A stretch of 16,917 nt of DNA from an uncultured Bacilli bacterium (GCA_947625425.1 CANQOH010000028.1:1-16917); one strand, 5' to 3'; shown: positions 1-7,616, counted from the first letter of the stretch. Notes: generated by a model from the letters alone, not told the origin. Made by a program: numbers and translations.

Positions 1-66
1 TTTGGGTGGTACCGCGGATTTAAACAGTTAATTCGTCCCTTTGTGGATAATATTAACTGTTTTTTT
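1..66 (+). promoter_or_regulatory. T-box riboswitch, 3' part (antiterminator and terminator)
   Basis: Bases 4-16 read GGGTGGTACCGCG, the conserved T-box core, followed by CGTCCC at 34-39, the usual partner arm of the antiterminator. A competing terminator stem pairs 22-32 (AAACAGTTAAT) with 52-62 and runs into a T-tract at 60-66. By family knowledge, uncharged tRNA binding at the TGGT bulge (7-10) stabilises the antiterminator and allows transcription into the downstream synthetase gene. The specifier loop and promoter lie upstream of the window, so the amino acid sensed cannot be read here; Asn or Asp is inferred from the gene it controls. Confidence 0.95.
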
Positions 67-93
67 ATTATATATTTACTAGGAGGTTAAATG

Positions 94-1407
94 ATGAAAA
101 AAATATATTTTAAAAATTTGTCTGAATACTATAATAAAACTATTACAGTGGAAGGCTTTATTGATAGTATTCGTGATTTACAATATGTTCAGTTTTTAAT
201 TGTTAGAGACAGTACCGGTAAACTTCAAGTAACAATTGAAAAAAATGAAGAAAACAAAAGCCTTAATGAAATTGTTTCTAACTTGACTGCTGAAAGTACT
301 GTTAAAATTACTGGAACATTATTACCAAACGAAAAAGTAAAATTAAATGGTCATGAGTTAATTCCCACTGATATAATTGTAACTAGTAAATGTTTAGAAG
401 ATCTACCTCTAAACTACAAAGATAGCAAGTCCGCACTATTAGATACTAGATTAAATTATCGATTTTTAGATTTACGAAGTGAAAAGAATATTTTAATGTT
501 CAAAGTTCAAACTTGTTTAATTAATGCCATGAGAGAATTTGTCGTTCAAAATAATTTTATTGAAATCCACACACCTAAAATTATTAGTACGGCAAGTGAA
601 TCTGGTTCTAATGTCTTTGAATTAAAGTATTTTGACCGTAAAGCTTATTTAGCGCAAAGCCCTCAATTCTATAAACAGATGGCTATGAGTAGTGGCTTTG
701 AAAAAGTATTTGAAATAGCTCCAGCTTTTCGTGCTGAAAATTCTAACTCATATCGTCATACAACTGATTTTACATCTTTCGATATTGAAATGAGTTATCT
801 TGAAAATCTAGATGAACTTATGGACTTCGAAGAAAACTTACTTATTGCCGGCTTAACAGCTGTCAAAGAAAAAGATGGCCCAGAAATTAAAGAATTATTT
901 AATGTTGATGTCATAATTCCAACTAAGCCATTTCCTCGAATTAAATTAGAAGAGTTATATCAAATCCTTGAGAAAGAATATAATTTTAAAATGAATTATG
1001 AAGATGTTGGAGATATGAATGCGGAATCAGAAAAATTAGCTTCAAAATATATTAAAGAAAAATATGGACATGAATTTGTCTTCATAACTGATTTCAGTGC
1101 TAACAAAAGAGCATTTTATCATCAAAGAGCTAATGGTGTTCCTATCGGCGCCGACCTTATTTGGAAAGGCTGTGAAATAACTACATTAGCTATTAGAGAA
1201 CATAGATATGAAATTCTTTGTGAGCAAGCTAAAGAAAAAGGTTTAACCGAAGATGTTAAATTCTATCTTGAATTCTTTAAATATGGTTGTCCTCCCCATG
1301 GTGGTTTTGCTTTAGGCGTTGATAGATTTACTATGCTTCTTTTAGAAACCGGTTCTTTAAAAGAAACAATGTTTATCTTCCGTGGACCAAATAGAATAGA
1401 ACCTTAA
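94..1407 (+). CDS. aspS: Archaeal-type aspartyl-tRNA synthetase (Asp--tRNA(Asn/Asp) ligase)
   Basis: Class IIb aminoacyl-tRNA synthetase that charges tRNA with aspartate in the cytoplasm. Counting from the first ATG at 91, residues 17-100 form the OB-fold anticodon-binding domain. The catalytic core shows YFDRKAYLAQSPQFYKQM (180-197), motif 2 FRAE (213-216), and motif 3 GGFALGVDR ending at Arg412. The length (about 438), the absence of the bacterial GAD insertion and the phrase FKYGCPPHGGF place it in the archaeal-type family. Some Bacillota keep this enzyme as a second, non-discriminating AspRS that makes Asp-tRNA(Asn) for GatCAB. The usual C-terminal FPRD-x-x-R-x-x-P is altered to IFRGPNRIEP. 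AGGAGG at 81-86 lies 7 bases from the ATG at 94 and only 4 from the ATG at 91, so 94 is preferred. A T-box leader precedes it. An AsnRS-like specificity cannot be excluded from sequence alone. Confidence 0.85.
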   Translation: MKKIYFKNLSEYYNKTITVEGFIDSIRDLQYVQFLIVRDSTGKLQVTIEKNEENKSLNEIVSNLTAESTVKITGTLLPNEKVKLNGHELIPTDIIVTSKCLEDLPLNYKDSKSALLDTRLNYRFLDLRSEKNILMFKVQTCLINAMREFVVQNNFIEIHTPKIISTASESGSNVFELKYFDRKAYLAQSPQFYKQMAMSSGFEKVFEIAPAFRAENSNSYRHTTDFTSFDIEMSYLENLDELMDFEENLLIAGLTAVKEKDGPEIKELFNVDVIIPTKPFPRIKLEELYQILEKEYNFKMNYEDVGDMNAESEKLASKYIKEKYGHEFVFITDFSANKRAFYHQRANGVPIGADLIWKGCEITTLAIREHRYEILCEQAKEKGLTEDVKFYLEFFKYGCPPHGGFALGVDRFTMLLLETGSLKETMFIFRGPNRIEP

Positions 1408-1426
1408 TAAGTAAGATTGAATAGTA

Positions 1427-1454
1427 TTGACTTTATCATTTAGCTCGATATAAT
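1427..1454 (+). promoter_or_regulatory. Promoter upstream of the gene at 1478
   Basis: TTGACT (1427-1432) and a perfect TATAAT (1449-1454) are separated by 16 bases. A start near 1461 would give a leader of about 17 bases containing AAAGGAG (1463-1469). No terminator is visible after aspS, so read-through from the T-box transcript is also possible. Confidence 0.75.
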
Positions 1455-1477
1455 AGTTATACAAAGGAGCTGAAAAT

Positions 1478-2161
1478 ATGCTAAAGGCATCTAAATATAA
1501 TCGTAAAGAATACATTGAAAACTATATTTTAACTGATGATGAATTTAATCTATTAAATAATCAAGAACAATTAGTTTATGCATCTCTTCGTTATGGATGG
1601 ATACTAGAATCATTACAAGATTTACATAGTAAAAAAACTGTTTATGGATATATACCTGATCGTTATAATTCTTTCTTCGTTTCATCTGGTTGCAAAGTAG
1701 AGCATTATGATTTTGGCACTGAAGAAACAGAAATAACTAAAGTTAAAACCAGTGAAGTTACTATTTCTCCAGAACAACAGCAGGAAATAAGTAAATATGT
1801 ATCATTAGTAGCTTCGACAAAAGCTGATATCGTTGAAAAACGTTTACTAACTTACTTAGCGAATAAAGCTAAGCAACTTCGTGAAACTGGCACTTTTGTT
1901 ACTGACCAAGACACTGAAAATAACATTGTTAATACTTTTACATCATTCACAGATTCATTTACTTCTTTAACTAAAGAAGAACAAGACAAACTAGTAGCAG
2001 CAGAACTAAGTTTAGTAATGCAACATTTAAATAATTTAGAAACAGTTTCTCTAAGAGCAACTACTAAAGAGCAATATACAGCCTATATTCAAAGTCAAGG
2101 GTTTGCAATTACTATAGATTCTACTAGTCAAAAATTAGTAAAAAAAATAAATGAAGAATAA
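1478..2161 (+). CDS. Unrecognised protein, 227 residues
   Basis: I do not recognise this family. The protein has no signal peptide or membrane segment and looks cytoplasmic. Residues 1-80 are mixed, with an aromatic stretch (YASLRYGWILESLQDL, about 34-49) followed by a Gly/Tyr-rich segment. From about residue 95 it is polar and mostly helical, rich in Lys, Glu, Thr and Gln, and ends in a charged tail (KKINEE). The start is supported by AAAGGAG at 1463-1469 and the promoter at 1427-1454. It is probably monocistronic or co-transcribed into the next gene, since no terminator separates them. A helical accessory or regulatory protein is possible, but no function is proposed. Confidence 0.8.
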   Translation: MLKASKYNRKEYIENYILTDDEFNLLNNQEQLVYASLRYGWILESLQDLHSKKTVYGYIPDRYNSFFVSSGCKVEHYDFGTEETEITKVKTSEVTISPEQQQEISKYVSLVASTKADIVEKRLLTYLANKAKQLRETGTFVTDQDTENNIVNTFTSFTDSFTSLTKEEQDKLVAAELSLVMQHLNNLETVSLRATTKEQYTAYIQSQGFAITIDSTSQKLVKKINEE

Positions 2162-2162
2162 T

Positions 2163-2190
2163 TTGCAAAACCTCCAAAATACGATATAAT
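2163..2190 (+). promoter_or_regulatory. Promoter upstream of the gene at 2223
   Basis: TTGCAA (2163-2168) and TATAAT (2185-2190) are 16 bases apart. Transcription would start near 2197. This excludes the upstream in-frame ATG at 2193 as a start for this transcript and leaves ATG 2223. Confidence 0.65.
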
Positions 2191-2206
2191 ATATGTTTAT
2201 TGGAGG
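2171..2206 (+). repeat. Inverted repeat that could mask a ribosome binding site
   Basis: CCTCCAA (2171-2177) is the perfect complement of TTGGAGG (2200-2206), the only Shine-Dalgarno-like site of the next gene. The intervening 22 bases contain the -10 box. The left arm lies upstream of the predicted start site. Only transcripts reading through from the preceding gene could therefore form the hairpin. Confidence 0.5.
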
Positions 2207-2222
2207 AGAAAATTTTTACAAG

Positions 2223-2798
2223 ATGAAAAAATATGTCGCGAAAAGAGACAATGTATATGCTGGAACATTAATTAAAACAATTATTCCAGAAGTAAGTATT
2301 ATTGATGAATTTGGTCAAGAATACAAACAAGATGAATTTGAAAAGTTAGGTATTACTAATTTCCAAATAAAAGGTGGACTTGTCTGCCGAGGAATGCTAT
2401 TCAGTATTAACAAGAATGATATGGCTGAAGATTTAGTTTATGATTCACCAAATGACTATAACATTGAAGGAATTGAACCACAACTTAATCTATTTGATGA
2501 TTTTGTTGTTACTGAGTATGCTAAATTAGAAGAACTACTTAAATACTTAAAATATGGTGAAGATCTTACGCAAGAAGATTTAAATCAAATATATCGCCGT
2601 TTATTAGTTCATGGTTGGTGGTTAAAACGTCATTTAGATTTATTTGGTTTACAAAAAGAAGGTAATGGCTATGTATCTAATGGTGAAGAAACCCTTCCTC
2701 AAGAAATAGCTGAATCCTTAACTACAATTAATTTAAATGGCTTAGTTAAACCACATACTGAAGAACCTTTTCATAAATTAATATATAAAAGAAAATAG
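2223..2798 (+). CDS. Unrecognised protein, 191 residues
   Basis: Family not recognised. The protein begins MKKYVAKRDNVYAGTL and appears cytoplasmic, with no signal peptide or membrane span. The first half looks beta-rich (GG-V-CRGMLFSINKND region). The second half is helical, with YRRLLVHGWWLKRHLDLFGL at about 127-146, a short aromatic/basic helix that faintly resembles YASLRYGWILESLQDL of the preceding protein. A reading frame opens earlier at ATG 2193, but the promoter's -10 box at 2185-2190 puts that codon at or before the transcript start. ATG 2223 is therefore chosen, with GGAGG at 2202-2206 spaced unusually far (16 bases). A terminator follows directly. No function is proposed. Confidence 0.75.
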   Translation: MKKYVAKRDNVYAGTLIKTIIPEVSIIDEFGQEYKQDEFEKLGITNFQIKGGLVCRGMLFSINKNDMAEDLVYDSPNDYNIEGIEPQLNLFDDFVVTEYAKLEELLKYLKYGEDLTQEDLNQIYRRLLVHGWWLKRHLDLFGLQKEGNGYVSNGEETLPQEIAESLTTINLNGLVKPHTEEPFHKLIYKRK

Positions 2799-2824
2799 AA
2801 CTTGATTTATTCAAGTTTTTCTTT
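2799..2824 (+). terminator. Rho-independent terminator
   Basis: AACTTGA (2799-2805) pairs with TCAAGTT (2811-2817) around a 5-base loop, followed by a T-rich tract. It begins immediately after the stop codon of the preceding gene. Confidence 0.75.
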
Positions 2825-2851
2825 TGCTTTCATAACATAATGTATTACAAT
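2824..2851 (+). promoter_or_regulatory. Promoter of the six-gene run 2877-8045
   Basis: TTGCTT (2824-2829) and TACAAT (2846-2851) are 16 bases apart, directly after the previous terminator. AAAGGAG (2862-2868) serves the first gene. No other promoter or terminator of similar quality is seen before 8045, so this may drive all six genes. Confidence 0.55.
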
Positions 2852-2876
2852 ATTACTAGACAAAGGAGATGTCTTT

Positions 2877-3722
2877 ATGAATAAAGAGCAATTTATTTCA
2901 TTTACTAATAAAAACTTTAATGGTTCTGCTAAAGAACTAATTTTAAAACAAATTGAATTATTCTATGATAATTCTAATATCGATTCATATAATAAATATG
3001 ATATAGGTGAAGATGTTAAACTTTCTAAATATAATTATCTTCATGGTATTCTTGGTATGTTAGATAATTTTGATTGGATAGTTAATAATGGTTTTATTAG
3101 TAATGATTTTACGAATGAAAATATTCATAATAAGATTTCTCATAGTGTTGGAATGTGGGAAGTTAAAGAAGATATCTTGCTTAAAGATTATGTAAAAAAA
3201 TATAGTGGTTTTACTATTACTTATACTATTGGTCGTGGACCAGGTTCTAAAGAGATAACTGAATTAATTCCATATCATCAATTTGATTCTTATACTGAAG
3301 AATTAAATAATCGTGAAGATGTTTGGATGTACTGGGGCGATCAAACTAAAGAAGTAAGATTTCTACCTAGTTTAGTAGCTAATAAACGTCAAATAGCTTT
3401 TATTCTTAATTTAAATAATCCTATTGCTCAAGAGTTAATCAAAGCTGACGTTTGGAATCCAACAATGGATGAAGAAACCTTAAAAGACTTTTTAGATTAT
3501 CGTTATTATGATAAATTCTTAACTGAGCGCCTTAATCGTAATGCATCTACTACTGATCGTGAAACAGCTATTATTTTTGGTTTACCAGCTAAACTAATTG
3601 AAGGTGTCTTTGTTGGTCGTAAGATAGAAGAAGATCAAAACGCTTTAAATCATATCAAAGAAAAATTACCCAATTGTTATATTTGTAATATCGATGGCAA
3701 AGTAATTGTTGGTAATAAATAA
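2877..3722 (+). CDS. Unrecognised protein; possible ADP-ribosyltransferase-like fold
   Basis: A soluble 281-residue protein with no signal peptide, first gene of a six-gene run. I do not recognise the family with certainty. Two features resemble ADP-ribosyltransferase-like enzymes. One is an N-terminal YLHGILGMLDNFDWIVNNGFIS (about 53-74), similar to the His-containing first motif followed by a 'leave-behind' Gly. The other is a C-terminal GLPAKLIEGVFVGRKIEED (about 236-254) followed by LPNCYICNIDGKVI, similar to the closing segment where such proteins place a bound or accepting loop. No clear H-Y-E or R-S-E triad can be assigned by eye, so this is a weak inference. AAAGGAG at 2862-2868 supports the start. 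The next gene follows after 20 bases. Confidence 0.8.
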   Translation: MNKEQFISFTNKNFNGSAKELILKQIELFYDNSNIDSYNKYDIGEDVKLSKYNYLHGILGMLDNFDWIVNNGFISNDFTNENIHNKISHSVGMWEVKEDILLKDYVKKYSGFTITYTIGRGPGSKEITELIPYHQFDSYTEELNNREDVWMYWGDQTKEVRFLPSLVANKRQIAFILNLNNPIAQELIKADVWNPTMDEETLKDFLDYRYYDKFLTERLNRNASTTDRETAIIFGLPAKLIEGVFVGRKIEEDQNALNHIKEKLPNCYICNIDGKVIVGNK

Positions 3723-3742
3723 TATTAAGTAGGGGGATAATA

Positions 3743-4351
3743 ATGCTAAATTTAACTAAACAGGATGAACTATCAACTAAACAACATTATCAAGAATTTT
3801 TAAACTCTTTAAAAGCTAACATAATGAAATATCAACCAGCTAATGCTTTAGCCTGTTACTCTTTAATTAACTATTTACTTCGTCATGGCCATTTTAGTTT
3901 TAATAATGAAATATCTTATTCACCATCTTTTAATTATATAGCTTTACCAAGTACTCAAGAACCTTTACAAGTAATGTATGGTATTGCTTGTTGTCGCCAT
4001 ATTAACTTGTTAATAAATGATATCTTAAGAACATTAGGTTTTAATGTGTCTTTACTTTATATTAAAACTGATGAAACCGATACTTGGCATCGCGCAACAC
4101 CAGCTACCGCTAACCATGTTGCCGTTACTTTAAAAGAAAATGATTCTGAATATTTACTAGATGCTTTCAATAACTTTGCTTTCAAAGTAGTAGGTAATGA
4201 CTTAGAATTATTAGATTTACCAAGTAGTATCCCAGAAGAATTATTATCTACATATCCCGATGATAATGTTAAAGAAATCGGTCAAGTTCTAAAAAAATAC
4301 TATACTTTACAAGAATATGGTATTGATTTTGTTTATGATTATAGTTATTAA
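3743..4351 (+). CDS. Transglutaminase-like superfamily protein
   Basis: A soluble 202-residue protein with the order and spacing of a transglutaminase-like Cys-His-Asp triad. Cys84 sits in GIACCRHINLLINDILRTLGF, the start of the helix that carries the nucleophile and ends in L-x-x-x-G-[FI]. His125 is in NHVAVTL, and Asp140 is in YLLDAFNN. In this superfamily members act as cysteine peptidases, amidases or crosslinkers. No signal peptide is present, so an intracellular substrate is inferred. The gene lies 20 bases after the previous one and 16 bases before alanine racemase, with AGGGGG at 3731-3736. It could relate to cell-wall peptide metabolism because of that neighbour, but this is a guess. 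The fold call is by motif only. Confidence 0.65.
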   Translation: MLNLTKQDELSTKQHYQEFLNSLKANIMKYQPANALACYSLINYLLRHGHFSFNNEISYSPSFNYIALPSTQEPLQVMYGIACCRHINLLINDILRTLGFNVSLLYIKTDETDTWHRATPATANHVAVTLKENDSEYLLDAFNNFAFKVVGNDLELLDLPSSIPEELLSTYPDDNVKEIGQVLKKYYTLQEYGIDFVYDYSY

Positions 4352-4367
4352 ATAAAGGAGTGTTATT

Positions 4368-5429
4368 ATGTATCGTAATACATATGCGAAAATTAATTTA
4401 AAAAATATTGAACATAACGTTCAAGAAATTATTAATGCTTATCCTGAATACAAATACTACTTTGGTGTTGTTAAAGCTGATTGTTATGGGCATAATGACT
4501 TAGCAGTTGTTAAATCAATTATTGCTGGCGGATGTAATTATCTTGCTGTAGCTACTTTAGATGAAGCCATTGAAATAAGAACCGAGTATAAAGATATTCC
4601 CATTCTATGTTTAGGTATTATTAATCCTAAGTATCTAACTATCTGTGAAGAAAATAATATTACCATAACGATAAGCTCTTTATCTTATGCTCAAGAATTA
4701 ATCAAAACAAAAAATTCTAAATTAAAAGTTCATATAAAAATAAATAGTGGGATGAATAGATTAGGTTTATCTACTAAAGAAGAAATAAATGAAACTTATA
4801 CTTTACTTAAAAACCAAAATATTAATATTGAAGGACTTTATACTCATATCTATAACGCTAGTAATAAACTTGATACTGCAAAACAATTTAATAAATTTCA
4901 AGAACTTATCGCTGATTTAAATAAAGATGAAATACCTATTATTCATTTAGCTGCTAGTGAAACTTTAACTAACTATCCTAAATTACCATTCATTAATGGT
5001 TGTCGTTTAGGTATTATTATGTATGGCTTTACTGATAATAAAGATTTGAAACTAGAATCTACCATTAGCTTACATAGTGAAGTTATTCAAATAAATAAAT
5101 TACATCAAGGTGATAAATTAGGTTATGGTGGCGCTTATATCGCCAAAGGTGATGAATTAATCGCTGTTGTTTGTATCGGTTATGCTGATGGTATTATTAG
5201 AAAAAATACTGGTCGTTATGTTTATATTAATAATCATAAGTACAAAATAGTCGGTAATATCTGTATGGATATGTTATTTGTTAAAGTTGATGACCAAGTT
5301 AAAGTAGGGGACGATGTTGTTATCTTAAAAGATATTAATCATATTAATGAAGTTGCTAAGTATTTAGATACTATTCCTTATGAAGTCTTATGTACTATTG
5401 GCAAAAGAGTTCCTAGAATTTATAATTAG
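4368..5429 (+). CDS. alr: Alanine racemase
   Basis: A PLP-dependent fold-III enzyme that interconverts L- and D-alanine, supplying D-Ala for peptidoglycan. The PLP lysine is Lys36 in VVKADCYGH. The opposing catalytic tyrosine is Tyr253 in LGYGGAY, near VVCIGYADG (267-275). GNICMDM (297-303) is the conserved C-terminal beta-domain signature. The length of 353 is slightly short of the usual 365-390 but all key motifs are present. AAAGGAG at 4354-4360 gives a 7-base spacing to the ATG. The gene sits in the middle of a tightly spaced run, between a transglutaminase-like gene and an HD hydrolase. Its presence argues for a peptidoglycan wall. Confidence 0.96.
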   Translation: MYRNTYAKINLKNIEHNVQEIINAYPEYKYYFGVVKADCYGHNDLAVVKSIIAGGCNYLAVATLDEAIEIRTEYKDIPILCLGIINPKYLTICEENNITITISSLSYAQELIKTKNSKLKVHIKINSGMNRLGLSTKEEINETYTLLKNQNINIEGLYTHIYNASNKLDTAKQFNKFQELIADLNKDEIPIIHLAASETLTNYPKLPFINGCRLGIIMYGFTDNKDLKLESTISLHSEVIQINKLHQGDKLGYGGAYIAKGDELIAVVCIGYADGIIRKNTGRYVYINNHKYKIVGNICMDMLFVKVDDQVKVGDDVVILKDINHINEVAKYLDTIPYEVLCTIGKRVPRIYN

Positions 5430-5447
5430 TAAAAAGAAGGTTGTATT

Positions 5448-6092
5448 ATGCAAAAAGCAGAAAGTGTTATTAAATTTTATATCTTATGTAATAAATTAAA
5501 AGATGTTATTCGTAGTGGTTGGTTAACTTGGCATATTAAAAAAGAAAGAGTTGAAAGTGTTGCTGAACACATCTATGGTACAGAAATGTTAGCTATAGCT
5601 ATGAAATCTGAATACCAAATAGATATCGATTTAGAAAAAGTTATCTTTATGTTAGCTATTCATGAACTAGAAGAAACAGTAATTGGTGATATCGAAATAA
5701 CCGCCTCTGATTATGCTTCTAAAACTGCCAAAGGACATGCAGCTATTCATGAAATCTTAAAAGATTTAATTGATGGTGAGAAGTTAGAAAATCTCATTTT
5801 AGAATTTGATGAACGAAAAACTAAAGAAGCTTTCTTTGCTTATCAATGTGATAAATTAGAGTGTGACTTACAAGCAAAACTTTATGATTTACAAGGTTAT
5901 GTTAGTTTTGCTGATCAAGAAGATAATTATGAGTATAATTCTGAAATGGCTCAAGAACTAATTAAAAATGGTGCCAAAGGCTTTTCTGATATCTGGCTTG
6001 CTACAGATACCAAACTATATCCAATAGATAATGAATTTAAAGAAGTTTTTGAATATCTAAAAAATAATGATATAAGTCATTTAAAAGATTAA
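5448..6092 (+). CDS. HD-domain hydrolase, YfbR/HDDC2-like
   Basis: A 214-residue soluble HD-superfamily protein resembling the YfbR/HDDC2 group of 5'-deoxynucleotidases. The group signature is visible: R-x-GW (22-25), RVESVAEH with metal ligand His41, the doublet region AIHELEETVIGDI (70-82), and DKLECDLQA with Asp135. The doublet is His72-Glu73 rather than His-Asp, a conservative but notable change at a metal ligand. By family, a dNMP or nucleotide phosphate monoester is the likely substrate, but it is not proven. The gene follows alr after 18 bases with GAAGG at 5436-5440. The next gene starts 20 bases on, consistent with one operon. Confidence 0.8.
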   Translation: MQKAESVIKFYILCNKLKDVIRSGWLTWHIKKERVESVAEHIYGTEMLAIAMKSEYQIDIDLEKVIFMLAIHELEETVIGDIEITASDYASKTAKGHAAIHEILKDLIDGEKLENLILEFDERKTKEAFFAYQCDKLECDLQAKLYDLQGYVSFADQEDNYEYNSEMAQELIKNGAKGFSDIWLATDTKLYPIDNEFKEVFEYLKNNDISHLKD

Positions 6093-6112
6093 AAATTTAA
6101 TAGGGGGGAATT

Positions 6113-7615
6113 ATGAGTAGATTATATTTTTATCAAGGTTTATCTTTAAGACAATATTGTGCTGAAAATGATGTTAAATATTCCCGTATTCTAGCTCGTA
6201 TTAACGATTTAAAAAAAATTAATCCAGATTTACCAGTTGATGAAATAATTAAAAAAGCCATCGAAGATTATCAAGACCCTCGTTGTCGCTTTACTTATCA
6301 GGGTATGTCTTTAAGACAGTATTGTCTTACTCACGACTATAACTTTCAAAGAATATATCGTCGAATAAAAGATTTAACCGATATAGACGAAATAAATCAT
6401 AAATTAGCTGCTTACTTTGCCGATGATCCAACTAAACGTATTCCCCGTTATAAAATAGCTGGTTTAAGTTTAAAGAAATATTGTGATTTAAAAGGATATA
6501 TTTATCCAACATTAAAAACTTATATCGCCAATATTCGTGAAACTAATCCCCATCTTAGTGATGATGAAATAGTATCAGCTGCTATAGAGCATTATAAGCA
6601 ACATCATGAATATAAAGAATTATGGTTTTATCATGGGGAAAGACTAGTTGATTTTTGTAAAAGAAATAATTTATCTTATGCTAATATTTTTAGTTACTTA
6701 GATCATATGAATATACCTAATCCTCAAGATATATCTGATGAAGAATTAAATGAAGCTATCAAAAAATATCATATTAAAATTCGTAAAGATGCTTTTGCTA
6801 AACTAAATAATTGTCAAACTGAAGAAGAATATCAAGAAATAATGACTATTCTAAATATTGATAAAGCATCGGTTGATTTAGTAAAAACTTTTAATTATAA
6901 TACTATAAGAGCTATATACTTTGTTTGGTATTTTGGTAAAGAACAAAATGGTAAAATATCATTAGATACTAAAAGAATTAATACAGTCTTAAAATGTGTT
7001 GGTCGTATTGACTTATTTGAAATAAACTTTTTACTTGGTTACTACTATTCGGGAATATATGATACAAGACAATTAATTTATAATAAAATATTTTTAAGTA
7101 TTCGTAAAATAGTTAGTGATTTAAGCAAAATATATCATATTCTTCCCAATAGTGATTATTATCTAGAATTAAAATCAGAAGCTGACCTTTTAGCTTTTGA
7201 ATTTATTGAACGAACAAATTCTAGATATATTGGTCAAATAATTAGTTATATGAATGCTTATATTACTGGTTGTTTAAAAAGAAAAATTCTTAGAGATTTA
7301 AAAGAAAATGATAAACTAAGTCTAAATAGTAAAATAAAATTTGATAGTAAGAAAGAATTTCTTGATAATTTATCTGATACTTCTTCAATGGTTGATACTT
7401 CATATTTTAGTGATGAAATGATTAATATCATTAAATCACTAACTTCATTAGAACAAAAATATATTATTTTAAGATTTCAAAATTTATTAGATGATGATGA
7501 AATAGCTGAAATCCTTAAAATGCCTTTAGAAGATGTCTTAAATCTTCAAAACCAAGTCCTAACGAAATTAAAAAATAATAATCAAATACAAAAATTAATG
7601 TTAAAAAGGAGTTAA
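6113..7615 (+). CDS. Sigma-70-like protein with four N-terminal HTH-like repeats
   Basis: A 500-residue soluble protein. Residues 5-220 hold four imperfect repeats of 53-58 residues with an invariant Gly, Leu and Cys: YQGLSLRQYC (Cys16), YQGMSLRQYC (Cys71), IAGLSLKKYC (Cys124) and YHGERLVDFC (Cys182). Each continues into an aromatic residue and a RI-x-x-L-like helix. They look like small helix-turn-helix DNA-binding modules of the kind found near homing endonucleases. The C-terminal half resembles a sigma factor. A region 2-like helix set spans about 340-400 (QIISYMNAYITGCLKRKILRDL). Region 4 is clear at 438-490 (LTSLEQKYIILRF, DDDEIAEILKMPLEDV). It may direct RNA polymerase to particular promoters. 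The SD is AGGGGGG at 6102-6108, and the next gene starts one base after its stop. The sigma assignment is by pattern; the repeat function is inferred. Confidence 0.7.
   Translation: MSRLYFYQGLSLRQYCAENDVKYSRILARINDLKKINPDLPVDEIIKKAIEDYQDPRCRFTYQGMSLRQYCLTHDYNFQRIYRRIKDLTDIDEINHKLAAYFADDPTKRIPRYKIAGLSLKKYCDLKGYIYPTLKTYIANIRETNPHLSDDEIVSAAIEHYKQHHEYKELWFYHGERLVDFCKRNNLSYANIFSYLDHMNIPNPQDISDEELNEAIKKYHIKIRKDAFAKLNNCQTEEEYQEIMTILNIDKASVDLVKTFNYNTIRAIYFVWYFGKEQNGKISLDTKRINTVLKCVGRIDLFEINFLLGYYYSGIYDTRQLIYNKIFLSIRKIVSDLSKIYHILPNSDYYLELKSEADLLAFEFIERTNSRYIGQIISYMNAYITGCLKRKILRDLKENDKLSLNSKIKFDSKKEFLDNLSDTSSMVDTSYFSDEMINIIKSLTSLEQKYIILRFQNLLDDDEIAEILKMPLEDVLNLQNQVLTKLKNNNQIQKLMLKRS
6125..6772 (+). 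repeat. Four protein-level tandem repeats inside the sigma-like gene
   Basis: Four repeats encode residues of about 5-53, 59-102, 112-162 and 170-220, with the conserved Cys spaced 55, 53 and 58 residues apart. The first two are closest (SLRQYC shared), the fourth most diverged. Repetition is at protein level; the DNA copies have drifted. Confidence 0.8.
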
Positions 7616-7616
7616 T

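Noticed and set aside
2193..2222. Ten extra N-terminal codons from ATG 2193
   Set aside because: The predicted -10 box at 2185-2190 puts that ATG at or before the transcript start, and the only Shine-Dalgarno-like site lies downstream of it.
1478..2798. Genes at 1478 and 2223 as paralogues
   Set aside because: Only one short helix (YASLRYGWILESL against YRRLLVHGWWLKRHL) looks alike; the rest does not align by eye.
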